In this document: positions 1 to 6,427 of the stretch, piece after piece
Layout of the letters: each line of letters opens with the position of its first letter
Position numbering within the stretch: position 1 is the first letter of the stretch
Assembly (NCBI GenBank): GCA_900545875.1
Contig: URAQ01000053.1
Span: 1-9,224, forward strand
Length of the DNA: 9,224 nt
Direction: 5' to 3'
Source: an uncultured Collinsella sp.
Lineage (GTDB): Bacteria > Actinomycetota > Coriobacteriia > Coriobacteriales > Coriobacteriaceae
The notes under the pieces: model-generated
Database searches by the model: none
The model's input: the letters and a program-made list of their open reading frames with translations, nothing else
What the model was told of the DNA's origin: nothing
Made by a program: the position numbers and the translations under genes

Positions 1-1
1 C

Positions 2-28
2 GTCGCGGCCGCCGAGCTCGATTGGTAG
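2..28 (+). CDS. 3' end of an upstream gene (partial)
   Basis: The frame beginning at base 2 reads VAAAELDW and stops at TAG (26-28), eight bases before the permease ATG at 37. An open frame ending so tightly against the next start fits a translationally coupled partner. For an FtsX-type permease the usual partner is the ABC ATPase, but eight residues are too few to identify anything, so the product is inferred from context only. Confidence 0.4.
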   Translation, partial: VAAAELDW

Positions 29-36
29 GCGGCGCC

Positions 37-2703
37 ATGACACCTCTCGCAAAACGTCTCCCACGCGAGCTGCGCCGCAATATCGGCAAGTACCTGGGCA
101 TCTTTTTGCTTATGTGCGGAAGTATCGCTCTCACCTCGGGTTTTTTGCTCGCAGCGCATTCCATCGGCTGCCTTATCGATGACATGCGCGATGCGTACAC
201 GATTGAGGACGGCCGCGTGACCACCTCCTTCGAGGCTACCGACGATCAACTCAAGGCCGCCGAGGATGCAGCCGGCGACGTCGGCGGCGTCACGCTCTAC
301 AAGAATTTCTCCATCGACGCCATCATCAAAAAGGCCGCCGGCGACGATGGCACCAAGCGCACGCTGCGCACCTATGCGCACCGCAGCAAGGTCGATATCG
401 CGTCCTACTGTGAGGGCAAGGAACCCAAGGTGGATGACGAGGTGGCCATCGACCGTGTCTTTGCCACCAATAACGACCTCGCCGTGGGCGATAAGGTCGA
501 GCTTGAGGACCGCACCTACATCATCTGCGGCATCATGACCCAGCCCGATAGCCAGGCGCTGTTCCTCAACAATTCGGACTTTACGGTGAACACCATCACG
601 TACGGCGTGGCCGAGGTCACCGATGGCGGCTTTGCCGCGCTCGAGGATGCCGGTGGCGCACCCGCCTACACCTACTCCTTCACCTTTACCGATCGCGACC
701 TCCCCACCGCGGACCGCATTGACGCCGAGCAAGATATGGTCGAGGCGCTGACCGACGCCGATGCGCGCGTGGACGATCTGATCGACGCCGATTCCAACCA
801 GGGCATTGGCTATGCGCGCGACGACGTGGACGGCGACTCTATGATGTGGATGACGCTGCTCGACATCATCATCGTGATCATGGCGTTTGTCTTTGTGGTC
901 CTTACCGACGCCACCATCGAGGAGGAGAGCGCCATCATCGGCACGTTGCTCGCCAGCGGCTATCGTCGACGCGAGATCGTGCTGCACTACCTTGCGCTTC
1001 CCGCTATCGTGGGCGTGGTCGCGGCGCTTTTGGGCACTGCGCTCGGAGTTGTGTTCTTTACCGAGCCCATGCGCAGCCTCTATTACGGTTCGTACAGCCT
1101 GCCACCTTTCCAGGTGTACTGGAGCTGGGAGATCTTTGTGAAGTGTGCCGTGGTTCCCGCCGCCGCGCTCATCCTCATCACGCTGGTGGGTCTGCTTCGC
1201 AAGATGGGCAAGACGCCGTTGCAGTTCCTCCGTCACGAGGCGGGCGGCAAGTCGGGCACCAAGCGCGGCCTGCAGCTGCCGGAGCGCATGGGTTTTGTTT
1301 CCCGCTTCCGCCTGCGTATCTTCCTGCGCAATCTGGGCAACTTCGCCACGCTCTTCGTGGGCATTGCGTTTGCGTCGCTGCTGCTGCTCTTTGGCCTGGC
1401 GATTCTGCCCACGATGACGCACTACGCCGACAACCTCGAGACAAGCCTTGTCGCCGAGCACCAGTACACGCTCAAGGCTCCGCTGGAGCTCGAGGGTACT
1501 GCCGAGGGGCGCGAGCAGTGGTCGGCACTCGAGCGCTTGCAATCGGTTGACGGCGCGCTGCTTTCCGCCGCCCGGGATGCCGATGACGAGCTTGACGACG
1601 CGGCCGATGCGGCGCAGGCGGCAGCCGATGCCGCGACCGCATCTCCGTCTGCCGAGAGCCTGACCGCAGCGCAGGATGCGCTTGCCAAGGTCCAGGACAA
1701 GAAGGATGCGCTCTACGCGCGCCTTGACGATCTTGCCGATGCCCTCGGCTGCGACCGCGATGAGGCCATCGGCCTGATCGACAAGGCCTCTAAGATCGAC
1801 ACGGACAACGACGATATCCACCCGGTCAATACGGCCGACAACGGTGCGGGCGCAATCGCACAGGCCGAGAAATATGCCGTTTACCAGCTGCAATACGACC
1901 GCGGCGATGGAAATGGGCAGGAGACGATTTCCGTCTACGGCATTTCATCCGATTCGCGCTATTGGAAAGACCTCAACGTCGGCGATGGGCGCGTCGTCTT
2001 TGGCGGCGGCCTGCTCGACAAGTTTGGCTGGAGCGAGGGCCAGAAGGTCACGCTCATCGACAAGTACGAGGGGGAGCATTATTCCCTTGAGTACGCGGGC
2101 AAGGACTGTGCCTGGGGCTCCAAGTCGGACATGAATATCTATATGAGTATCGACGACTTTAACGAGCTGTTCGGCAACGACGCCGCCTACTTTAACGGCT
2201 ATGTGAGCGACGAGAAGCTCGACCTCGATGCTCGTTACTTTGCCGGCGACACCACGCCCGACGACATGCGGGCCGTGGGCGACCAGTTCATCGGCATGAT
2301 GAGCAAAATGATCGGAATGATGATCGGGCTCGCGGTGTTTATCTTCCTGCTGTTTATGTACCTGTTGACCAAGGCTGTCATTGACCACAGCGCCCGCTCG
2401 ATCAGCTACATGAAGGTCTTTGGCTATCGCGATGGCGAGATCTCGCACCTGTACATCCGCTCGATCACGTTGTGCGTGGCGGCGTCACTCGTGCTGAGCC
2501 TGCCCGTGATTATCGGCTCGCTCACGGCTATCTTCCGCTCGATGCTGCTCGCCTATAACGGCAATATCGAGATCTATGTGCCCGCTTGGTCCATGGCGGC
2601 ATGTGTCGGTATTGGCTTTGCGACCTACCTGGTCGTAGCGCTGCTGCACACGCGCTCCGTCAAGCGCGTGAGCCTCTCCGAGGCGCTGAAGGTCCAGGAA
2701 TAG
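37..2703 (+). CDS. FtsX-like (MacB-type) ABC exporter permease
   Basis: This is an 888-residue permease of the FtsX/MacB superfamily (type VII ABC), which works with a cytoplasmic ATPase in export or mechanotransmission; the substrate cannot be read from the sequence. Predicted membrane segments lie near residues 18-41, 272-290, 318-341, 362-387, 435-456, 756-780, 808-833 and 850-871. This is the 1+3+1+3 plan of a duplicated FtsX permease with two large extracytoplasmic domains (about 42-268 and 457-755). Each FtsX core has the typical cytoplasmic loop after its first helix, for example IGTLLASGYRRREI and SYMKVFGYRDGEI. The second outer domain contains an Ala/Asp-rich, coiled-coil-like stretch (about 504-573). 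ATG 37 is preferred over TTG 22 because it leaves the positive N-terminus (LAKRLPRELRRN) intact and does not overlap the upstream stop; the site before it (AGGCGG) is weak. The family is certain, the substrate unknown. Confidence 0.93.
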   Translation: MTPLAKRLPRELRRNIGKYLGIFLLMCGSIALTSGFLLAAHSIGCLIDDMRDAYTIEDGRVTTSFEATDDQLKAAEDAAGDVGGVTLYKNFSIDAIIKKAAGDDGTKRTLRTYAHRSKVDIASYCEGKEPKVDDEVAIDRVFATNNDLAVGDKVELEDRTYIICGIMTQPDSQALFLNNSDFTVNTITYGVAEVTDGGFAALEDAGGAPAYTYSFTFTDRDLPTADRIDAEQDMVEALTDADARVDDLIDADSNQGIGYARDDVDGDSMMWMTLLDIIIVIMAFVFVVLTDATIEEESAIIGTLLASGYRRREIVLHYLALPAIVGVVAALLGTALGVVFFTEPMRSLYYGSYSLPPFQVYWSWEIFVKCAVVPAAALILITLVGLLRKMGKTPLQFLRHEAGGKSGTKRGLQLPERMGFVSRFRLRIFLRNLGNFATLFVGIAFASLLLLFGLAILPTMTHYADNLETSLVAEHQYTLKAPLELEGTAEGREQWSALERLQSVDGALLSAARDADDELDDAADAAQAAADAATASPSAESLTAAQDALAKVQDKKDALYARLDDLADALGCDRDEAIGLIDKASKIDTDNDDIHPVNTADNGAGAIAQAEKYAVYQLQYDRGDGNGQETISVYGISSDSRYWKDLNVGDGRVVFGGGLLDKFGWSEGQKVTLIDKYEGEHYSLEYAGKDCAWGSKSDMNIYMSIDDFNELFGNDAAYFNGYVSDEKLDLDARYFAGDTTPDDMRAVGDQFIGMMSKMIGMMIGLAVFIFLLFMYLLTKAVIDHSARSISYMKVFGYRDGEISHLYIRSITLCVAASLVLSLPVIIGSLTAIFRSMLLAYNGNIEIYVPAWSMAACVGIGFATYLVVALLHTRSVKRVSLSEALKVQE

Positions 2704-2715
2704 AGAACCGCCCAC

Positions 2716-2758
2716 ACGCGGGGGCACGAACCGAAGGAAGGGTGCCCCCGCGTTATTT
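2716..2758 (+). terminator. Rho-independent terminator after the permease gene
   Basis: A 12-bp perfect inverted repeat (ACGCGGGGGCAC at 2716-2727, its complement at 2742-2753) has a 14-base loop and is followed by TTATTT. It starts 13 bases past the permease stop and should separate the permease transcript from the methyltransferase gene. Confidence 0.88.
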
Positions 2759-2783
2759 GCCCGCCAGGCCCGACGTGGGCAAA
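2756..2783. repeat. Short inverted repeat upstream of the methyltransferase
   Basis: TTTGCCC (2756-2762) and GGGCAAA (2777-2783) form a 7-bp inverted repeat with a 14-base spacer. It lies between the terminator and the methyltransferase ribosome-binding site. It could be an operator or a leader hairpin. I see no convincing promoter boxes around it, so its role is open and it may be chance. Confidence 0.3.
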
Positions 2784-2810
2784 CGCGTGCAACGTCAGAC
2801 TTCCCCGAAC

Positions 2811-2818
2811 AGAAGGAG
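2811..2818 (+). promoter_or_regulatory. Shine-Dalgarno fixing the methyltransferase start
   Basis: AGAAGGAG lies four bases before ATG 2823. The reading frame stays open far upstream into the permease gene and through the terminator, so this site is what decides the start. Confidence 0.85.
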
Positions 2819-2822
2819 ACCC

Positions 2823-3470
2823 ATGGCAAGATCGGCAGAGGAGCTCAAGCAGCTCTCCATCAAGGAGTTCACCGAGGCGGCAAAGGTCTACGAATCCGGC
2901 CATGCCGGCATTTACGAGATGTGCAAGGACGACTATCCGCAAATGCTCGAGGAGCTCGCGCTCGAGCCGTTCGAGGACGTGCTCGACGTGGGGTGCGGAA
3001 CCGGAGCAGTCCTGGAGCTGCTGCACGGGGAATACCCGGGCAAGCACCTGACGGGGCTCGATCTCACGCCCAAAATGATCGAGGCGGCATGCGCCAAGCA
3101 GCTCGGAAACGTCCGCTTCGTCGTCGGGGACGCCGAAGCCCTGCCCTTCGAGCCGCAAAGCTTCGACGCCGTGCTCTGCTCCAACAGCTTCCATCACTAT
3201 CCGCACCCCGAGAGGTTCTTCGCCGAGGCGGCCCGAGTCCTGCGCCCCGGCGGGCGCCTGATTCTCCGCGACTACACGTCGAGCGACTTCGTGGTATGGC
3301 TCATGAACACCTTTGAGCTGCCGTCGGCGCGCCTCGCGGGTCACGGTGATGTCCGGATCTGCAAGGTGTCCGAGCTTCGCGCGCTCGCCGAGAGGGCCGG
3401 ATTCCTCCTGCTCAAGCTCGAGGCGCAGAAAGGCTTCCGTGCCCACCTGGTTGCGCGCAAGCCCTCCTAG
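2823..3470 (+). CDS. Class I SAM-dependent methyltransferase (Methyltransf_11/UbiE-like)
   Basis: This 215-residue soluble protein has the class I methyltransferase fold. Motif I, which binds S-adenosylmethionine, is VLDVGCGTGA (53-62). The ribose-binding acidic residue at the end of strand 2 is Asp80 (TGLDL). GDAEALPF (102-109) is the motif that contacts adenine. SNSFHHYPHP (120-129) and the post-motif LRPGGRLIL (140-148) are typical of Methyltransf_11 members. The acceptor is not predictable; small-molecule or quinone methylases share this layout, and no menaquinone gene is nearby to favour MenG/UbiE. The gene stands alone between a terminator and a repeat-rich gap. Its codon use differs from its neighbours: 9 of 16 Gly codons are GGG or GGA, and 3 of 13 Arg codons are AGA or AGG, which suggests a different origin or low expression. 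Confidence 0.92.
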   Translation: MARSAEELKQLSIKEFTEAAKVYESGHAGIYEMCKDDYPQMLEELALEPFEDVLDVGCGTGAVLELLHGEYPGKHLTGLDLTPKMIEAACAKQLGNVRFVVGDAEALPFEPQSFDAVLCSNSFHHYPHPERFFAEAARVLRPGGRLILRDYTSSDFVVWLMNTFELPSARLAGHGDVRICKVSELRALAERAGFLLLKLEAQKGFRAHLVARKPS

Positions 3471-3612
3471 GCCGACCATACATCACACGCATTTTGGGAC
3501 GGGGGATTTTGTCCCACACGACGCCTTTCCTGCCAGACGCCGATGACGTGCTGCATGCCCAGGCTCACGCAGGCGATGGCGACCCAGCAGCAGGCGCCCA
3601 GCAAGAGTGGTC
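3467..3612 (-). pseudogene. Possible remnant of a membrane-protein C-terminus
   Basis: On the minus strand one frame reads LLLGACCWVAIACVSLGMQ, then HVIGVWQERRR, and runs on to a stop at 3467-3469. This has the look of a last transmembrane helix followed by a basic cytoplasmic tail. The frame is closed by TGA immediately upstream, has no start codon with a ribosome-binding site, and abuts the repeat cluster. The best reading is the relic of a gene whose 5' part was lost when repeats or other DNA replaced it. The hydrophobic run could also be chance in GC-rich DNA. Confidence 0.3.
3495..3516. repeat. Small GGGAC/GTCCC hairpin
   Basis: TGGGAC (3495-3500) and GTCCCA (3511-3516) form a 6-bp stem with a 10-base loop. 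It lies 25 bases past the methyltransferase stop, but no T-run follows, so it is a poor terminator. The GTCCC theme recurs in the repeat cluster just downstream and it may belong to the same family. Confidence 0.35.
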
Positions 3613-3735
3613 ATTGGGGACAGACTTAAATGACTAGTCATCGGGGGCAGTCTTTGCCGATTCGCCGGTTCGCCGGCCGGGCTGGCAAGGGCTGTCCCCA
3701 ACTGCCGAGTGTCGAAAGAGTGTCCCCAATGACTA
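3609..3735. repeat. Cluster of GTCCCC-type intergenic repeats
   Basis: A 21-base unit close to TAGTCATTGGGGACACTCTTT occurs three times: plus strand at 3609-3629 (diverged at both ends), plus strand at 3635-3655 and minus strand at 3715-3735. The last two differ at only three positions and face each other as an inverted repeat about 100 bases across. A further core (TGTCCCCAA, 3693-3701) lies inside, and TTCGCCGG is duplicated in tandem at 3661-3676. The arrangement resembles a REP- or BIME-like element. I recall similar sequences between genes in Collinsella, but this was not checked. Confidence 0.7.
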
Positions 3736-3776
3736 GGTACCGTACTTGACTTTAACTCTGCTTTAACTGGTACCAT
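3736..3776 (+). promoter_or_regulatory. Promoter region of the DUF362 gene
   Basis: A candidate -35 box TTGACT (3746-3751) is followed after 19 bases by TACCAT (3771-3776). Spacing is longer than ideal, so box assignment is tentative. Two other patterns overlap it: GGTACC at 3736-3741 and again at 3769-3774, exactly 33 bases apart, and CTTTAACT at 3750-3757 and 3761-3768, exactly 11 bases apart. Both spacings are close to whole helical turns, which suits binding of a regulator to one face of the DNA. Confidence 0.5.
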
Positions 3777-3818
3777 CCTCTATGTCTGTAACGCCATATA
3801 GACCGAGGGGATAGATCT

Positions 3819-5024
3819 ATGACCGCAGCCGCACCCGCCGCACCCGCCAAGGTGTACTTTACGAACCTGCGCACGCATGCTCGCGAGAGCCAGCTCGACA
3901 AGCTCAAGCGCCTCATCCGTCGCGCCGGTATCGAACAGATCGATTTTGAGAACAAGTTCGTCGCTATCAAGATTCACTTTGGCGAGCTGGGCAACCTGAG
4001 CTTTTTGCGCCCCAACTACGCCCGCGCCGTCGCAGATGTCGTCAAGGAGCTGGGCGGCAAGCCCTTCCTTACCGACTGCAACACGCTCTACGTCGGTAGC
4101 CGCAAAAACGCGCTCGAGCACATTGACACCGCCTACCAGAACGGCTTTACCCCGTATGCCACGGGCTGCCAGGTCATCATCGCCGATGGCCTCAAGGGCA
4201 CCGACGAGGCGCTCGTCCCGGTCGAGGGCGGCGAGTACGTGCACGAGGCCAAGATCGGCCAGGCGCTCATGGATGCCGATATCGTGATCAGCCTCACCCA
4301 CTTTAAGGGTCATGAGCAGGCCGGTTTTGGCGGCGCCATGAAGAACCTGGGCATGGGAGGCGGCAGCCGTGCCGGCAAGATGGAGCAGCATGCCGCCGGC
4401 AAGCCGAACGTCGCGGCCGAGCACTGCGTTGGCTGCCGCGCCTGCGAAAAGATCTGCGCGCACAACGCTATCTCGTTCGACGACACCCGCGAGCGCGAGC
4501 TTGCCAACGGCAACACCCGCACGGTTCACGTCGCTGCCATCGACCACGATCGCTGCGTGGGCTGCGGACGCTGCATTGCGGCATGCAACCAGGACTGCAT
4601 CAAGCCCGGCTATGACGCCGCGGCCGACGTGCTCAACTGCAAGATCGCCGAGTATACAAAGGCCGTTGTCGACGGCCGCCCGAGCTTCCACATCTCGCTT
4701 GCCATGGACATCAGCCCCAATTGCGATTGCCATCCCGAAAACGACACGCCTATCGTCAACGATATCGGCATGTTTGCGAGCTTCGACCCGGTCGCCATCG
4801 ACCAGGCCTGCGCCGATGCCGTCATGGCATCCGAGCCGCTGCCCAACACCGAGCTCACCGATAGCGCGGCCAAGATGGAGCACAATCACGAGCATCTGGA
4901 GGGCGAGCAGGCGCGCGACCCCTTCTGCATCACGCATCCCGACACCGACTGGCGCGTGTGCATCGCGCACGCCGAGAAGATTGGCCTGGGCACGAGCGAG
5001 TATGAGCTCATCGAGGTCAAGTAG
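3819..5024 (+). CDS. DUF362 domain protein with two [4Fe-4S] motifs
   Basis: This 401-residue protein joins a DUF362 domain to a ferredoxin-type dicluster insert. DUF362 signatures are LTDCNTLY (around Asp86-Cys87), THFKGHEQAGFGGAM (from Thr160) and SPNCDCHPEND (Cys302, Cys304), followed by a DPVAIDQACAD segment. The insert carries two C-x2-C-x2-C-x3-C motifs: Cys203/206/209/213 and Cys246/249/252/256, as in bacterial 2[4Fe-4S] ferredoxins. No signal peptide or membrane helix is visible, so it should be cytoplasmic. DUF362 has no settled function; an electron-transfer or redox role is inferred from the clusters. The start ATG 3819 follows GAGGGGA (3805-3811). The gene has its own upstream promoter region and a strong terminator, so it is probably monocistronic. 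Length and domain order look normal, with no frameshift. Confidence 0.93.
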   Translation: MTAAAPAAPAKVYFTNLRTHARESQLDKLKRLIRRAGIEQIDFENKFVAIKIHFGELGNLSFLRPNYARAVADVVKELGGKPFLTDCNTLYVGSRKNALEHIDTAYQNGFTPYATGCQVIIADGLKGTDEALVPVEGGEYVHEAKIGQALMDADIVISLTHFKGHEQAGFGGAMKNLGMGGGSRAGKMEQHAAGKPNVAAEHCVGCRACEKICAHNAISFDDTRERELANGNTRTVHVAAIDHDRCVGCGRCIAACNQDCIKPGYDAAADVLNCKIAEYTKAVVDGRPSFHISLAMDISPNCDCHPENDTPIVNDIGMFASFDPVAIDQACADAVMASEPLPNTELTDSAAKMEHNHEHLEGEQARDPFCITHPDTDWRVCIAHAEKIGLGTSEYELIEVK

Positions 5025-5072
5025 CGCCTAGCTATTGGACAAAATAAGCGCCTTTGTAGCGTTAGTTGAGCA

Positions 5073-5109
5073 AAAGCCGCCCGTGAGCACAGCGCTCACG
5101 GGCGGCTTT
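5073..5109. terminator. Strong, probably bidirectional terminator
   Basis: AAAGCCGCCCGTGAGC (5073-5088) pairs perfectly over 16 bp with 5094-5109 around a 5-base loop (ACAGC). The stem carries A residues on its left and CTTT on its right, so it could end the DUF362 transcript and also transcripts arriving from the minus-strand hydrolase gene. Its right edge overlaps the left end of the MITE-like element. Confidence 0.88.
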
Positions 5110-5238
5110 CCGGAAGTATGCGGCAAATTTCGAGACCGCCGAACACACGACATTTTTTGGCAACAAAACCCCTGATAAATTGTTGGTAAAACTGTGGTCT
5201 GGTCAGCAGTTCCAGATTTTGCCGCATACTTCCGAAAA
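5107..5238. mobile_element. MITE-like element with terminal inverted repeats
   Basis: CGGAAGTATGCGGCAAA at 5111-5127 recurs as an exact reverse complement at 5218-5234. Allowing one mismatch (5110 against 5235), the arms extend outwards to 5107 and 5238, giving about 20 of 21 matching bases. The 90-base interior is AT-richer than the surroundings and has no credible coding frame. Size, long terminal repeats and lack of genes fit a non-autonomous miniature element or a structured intergenic repeat. No target-site duplication is obvious, because the left end overlaps the terminator stem. An alternative is a non-mobile structured RNA. Confidence 0.6.
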
Positions 5239-5275
5239 TAGGGGGTCAGATAAAGCCTCAGACGTTGCTATTCGC

Positions 5276-6241
5276 CTAAAAATACTCGTCGAGGAAGTTG
5301 TTGACTGTGTTCCAGTAGAGCTCGGGGTCAACTTGCGCACTCTTGGCGTGGGTGGCGCCATGGATGGTGAGCTTTTGCTTGACCTTGCTGGCGCACGCGT
5401 CGTAGTTTTGGTCGAGCATGCTGTACGGCACAAAGGTGTCCTGGTCGCCGTGGATAAACAGCATGGGAACCGTCGCGTGTTTGAGTTGCTCCACACTGCT
5501 CGCCTTATGAAAGTCGTAGCCCGCGCGCACGTTGCACACCAAGTTTGCTACATCGAGCAAGGGAAAGCTGGGCAGGCCGAACACGTCCTTGAGTTGCAGG
5601 GAAAACTCGTCCCAAACACTCGTATAACCACAGTCCTCGATAATGCATTTTACGTTTGCGGGTAGAGATTCCCCCGCGACGTTCATGGCAGTTGCTGCAC
5701 CCATCGACTCGCCAAAGACCAGGATGCGCGCCTCGGGGTCGGCCGCAACGATCCGCCCAATCCATGCGACGATGTCGAGGCGCTCGGGCCAGCCCATGCC
5801 GATATAGTCGCCGCCGGAGCGCTCGTGGGCGCGGGCGGCGGGTGCGAGTACGTTCATGCCACGGTCGTGGAAGCGTTTGGCGTATCGGGCCATACCGATG
5901 GGCTCGTTGGTATATCCATGCAGGCAGACGGCGTAGTCGTGCGTGCTCTCCGACGCAGCAAAATACCAGGCGGCAAGCTCGGTCCCGTCGTCCGCGGTGA
6001 GGTTGCTGCTCTTGCGGTTCTCTTTAAACCATGCCCGCGCCTCGGTATCCTCGGCATCCGGCTGCTCACCTTCTTTGTCGTTCTTGCTATCCTGCATCAT
6101 CTTCATGGTGTATGGCGCGCGGGGATTCAGGGCAAAGTCGAACAAGAAGTTGCCGGCAAACCCCAACAGCGCGACAACGAGCACCAGCGCAACGACGCCG
6201 GCTATCTTGAGCTTTCGATGGGAACGTGCGTTTTGAGACAT
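5276..6241 (-). CDS. Membrane-anchored alpha/beta hydrolase
   Basis: This 321-residue serine hydrolase has a basic N-terminus (RSHRKLK) followed by one hydrophobic helix (about 12-34), which predicts a signal anchor with the catalytic domain outside the cytoplasm. The fold shows the HGYT oxyanion region (108-111), the nucleophile elbow GESMG (Ser179), the acid in HGDQD (Asp268) and the catalytic histidine in HGATH (His298), all in the expected order and spacing. The closest remembered relatives are the BEM46/YfhR-type peptidase-like hydrolases; the substrate (ester, lipid or peptide) is unknown. A charged linker rich in Asp, Glu and Lys (about 51-70) separates anchor and domain. The start at 6241 has AGGAAAG (6248-6254 on the minus strand) six bases upstream. 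The gene is divergent from the HlyIII gene and converges on the DUF362 gene across the MITE-like element. Confidence 0.9.
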   Translation of the reverse strand: MSQNARSHRKLKIAGVVALVLVVALLGFAGNFLFDFALNPRAPYTMKMMQDSKNDKEGEQPDAEDTEARAWFKENRKSSNLTADDGTELAAWYFAASESTHDYAVCLHGYTNEPIGMARYAKRFHDRGMNVLAPAARAHERSGGDYIGMGWPERLDIVAWIGRIVAADPEARILVFGESMGAATAMNVAGESLPANVKCIIEDCGYTSVWDEFSLQLKDVFGLPSFPLLDVANLVCNVRAGYDFHKASSVEQLKHATVPMLFIHGDQDTFVPYSMLDQNYDACASKVKQKLTIHGATHAKSAQVDPELYWNTVNNFLDEYF

Positions 6242-6278
6242 AAGAAACTTTCCTATAAGATGTTAATACATCAACATT

Positions 6279-6294
6279 TAATGCAAGCGCATTA
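6279..6294. promoter_or_regulatory. Palindrome over the hydrolase -10 box (possible operator)
   Basis: TAATGC (6279-6284) and GCATTA (6289-6294) form a perfect 6-bp inverted repeat with a 4-base centre. It overlaps the hydrolase -10 box and runs into the expected start of transcription. A wider pair, CATCAAC (6269-6275) and GTTGATG (6307-6313), is nested around it. The position is typical for a repressor site, but no regulator gene is present in the window. Confidence 0.4.
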
Positions 6295-6319
6295 TGGACG
6301 TTCGCCGTTGATGCGTCAA
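6291..6319 (-). promoter_or_regulatory. Sigma-70-type promoter of the hydrolase gene
   Basis: Read on the minus strand, TTGACG (6319-6314) and CATAAT (6296-6291) are separated by exactly 17 bases. Both boxes match the consensus in five of six positions. The transcript would begin about 40 bases before the start codon. Confidence 0.75.
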
Positions 6320-6384
6320 CAGGCAAAGAATGGGTAAACAAAGGGTCACGTATGGTGCAAATTTCGCACGTACCTAGACGCTTT

Positions 6385-6392
6385 GATATAGT
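6385..6392 (+). promoter_or_regulatory. Extended -10 promoter of the HlyIII gene
   Basis: TGATATAGT (6384-6392) gives a -10 box TATAGT with the TG extension one base upstream. No good -35 box sits 17 bases before it, as is common for extended -10 promoters. A quasi-palindrome GTGCAAATTTCGCAC (6355-6369) lies in the -35 zone and could bind a regulator. Confidence 0.5.
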
Positions 6393-6411
6393 GTTGAGAA
6401 CTCTTTACGTT

Positions 6412-6416
6412 GGAGG
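6412..6416 (+). promoter_or_regulatory. Shine-Dalgarno deciding the HlyIII start
   Basis: GGAGG lies 11 bases before ATG 6428. The alternative in-frame TTG at 6410 overlaps this site and would have none of its own, so ATG 6428 is preferred. Confidence 0.7.
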
Positions 6417-6427
6417 ATGTAACCGGC

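Larger units (their letters stand above)
3471..3818. other. 348-base gap without an intact gene
   Basis: No frame here looks like a complete gene on either strand. From left to right it contains a small hairpin (3495-3516), a possible decayed minus-strand coding tail (3467-3612), a repeat cluster (3609-3735) and the promoter region of the DUF362 gene (3736-3776). It also holds a 10-codon reading frame (3782-3814) just before that gene. Confidence 0.8.

Noticed and set aside
2586..2822. N-terminal extension of the methyltransferase frame into the permease gene
   Set aside because: It would overlap the permease and read through its terminator. A strong ribosome-binding site stands directly before ATG 2823, where the family-like sequence begins.
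2625..3479. A 284-codon minus-strand frame opposite the methyltransferase
   Set aside because: It runs through the terminator and the permease end, has no ribosome-binding site or motif, and the methyltransferase motifs on the other strand are unambiguous.
3780..4970. A 396-codon minus-strand open frame opposite the DUF362 gene
   Set aside because: The plus-strand gene has clear Fe-S and DUF362 motifs. The opposite frame is repetitive Val/Ala/Asp/Gly sequence from the reverse complement of C-ending codons.
5180..5665. A 161-codon plus-strand frame opposite the hydrolase 3' end
   Set aside because: It begins inside the MITE-like element and is antisense to the catalytic Asp and His region of the hydrolase. 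No start signal was seen.
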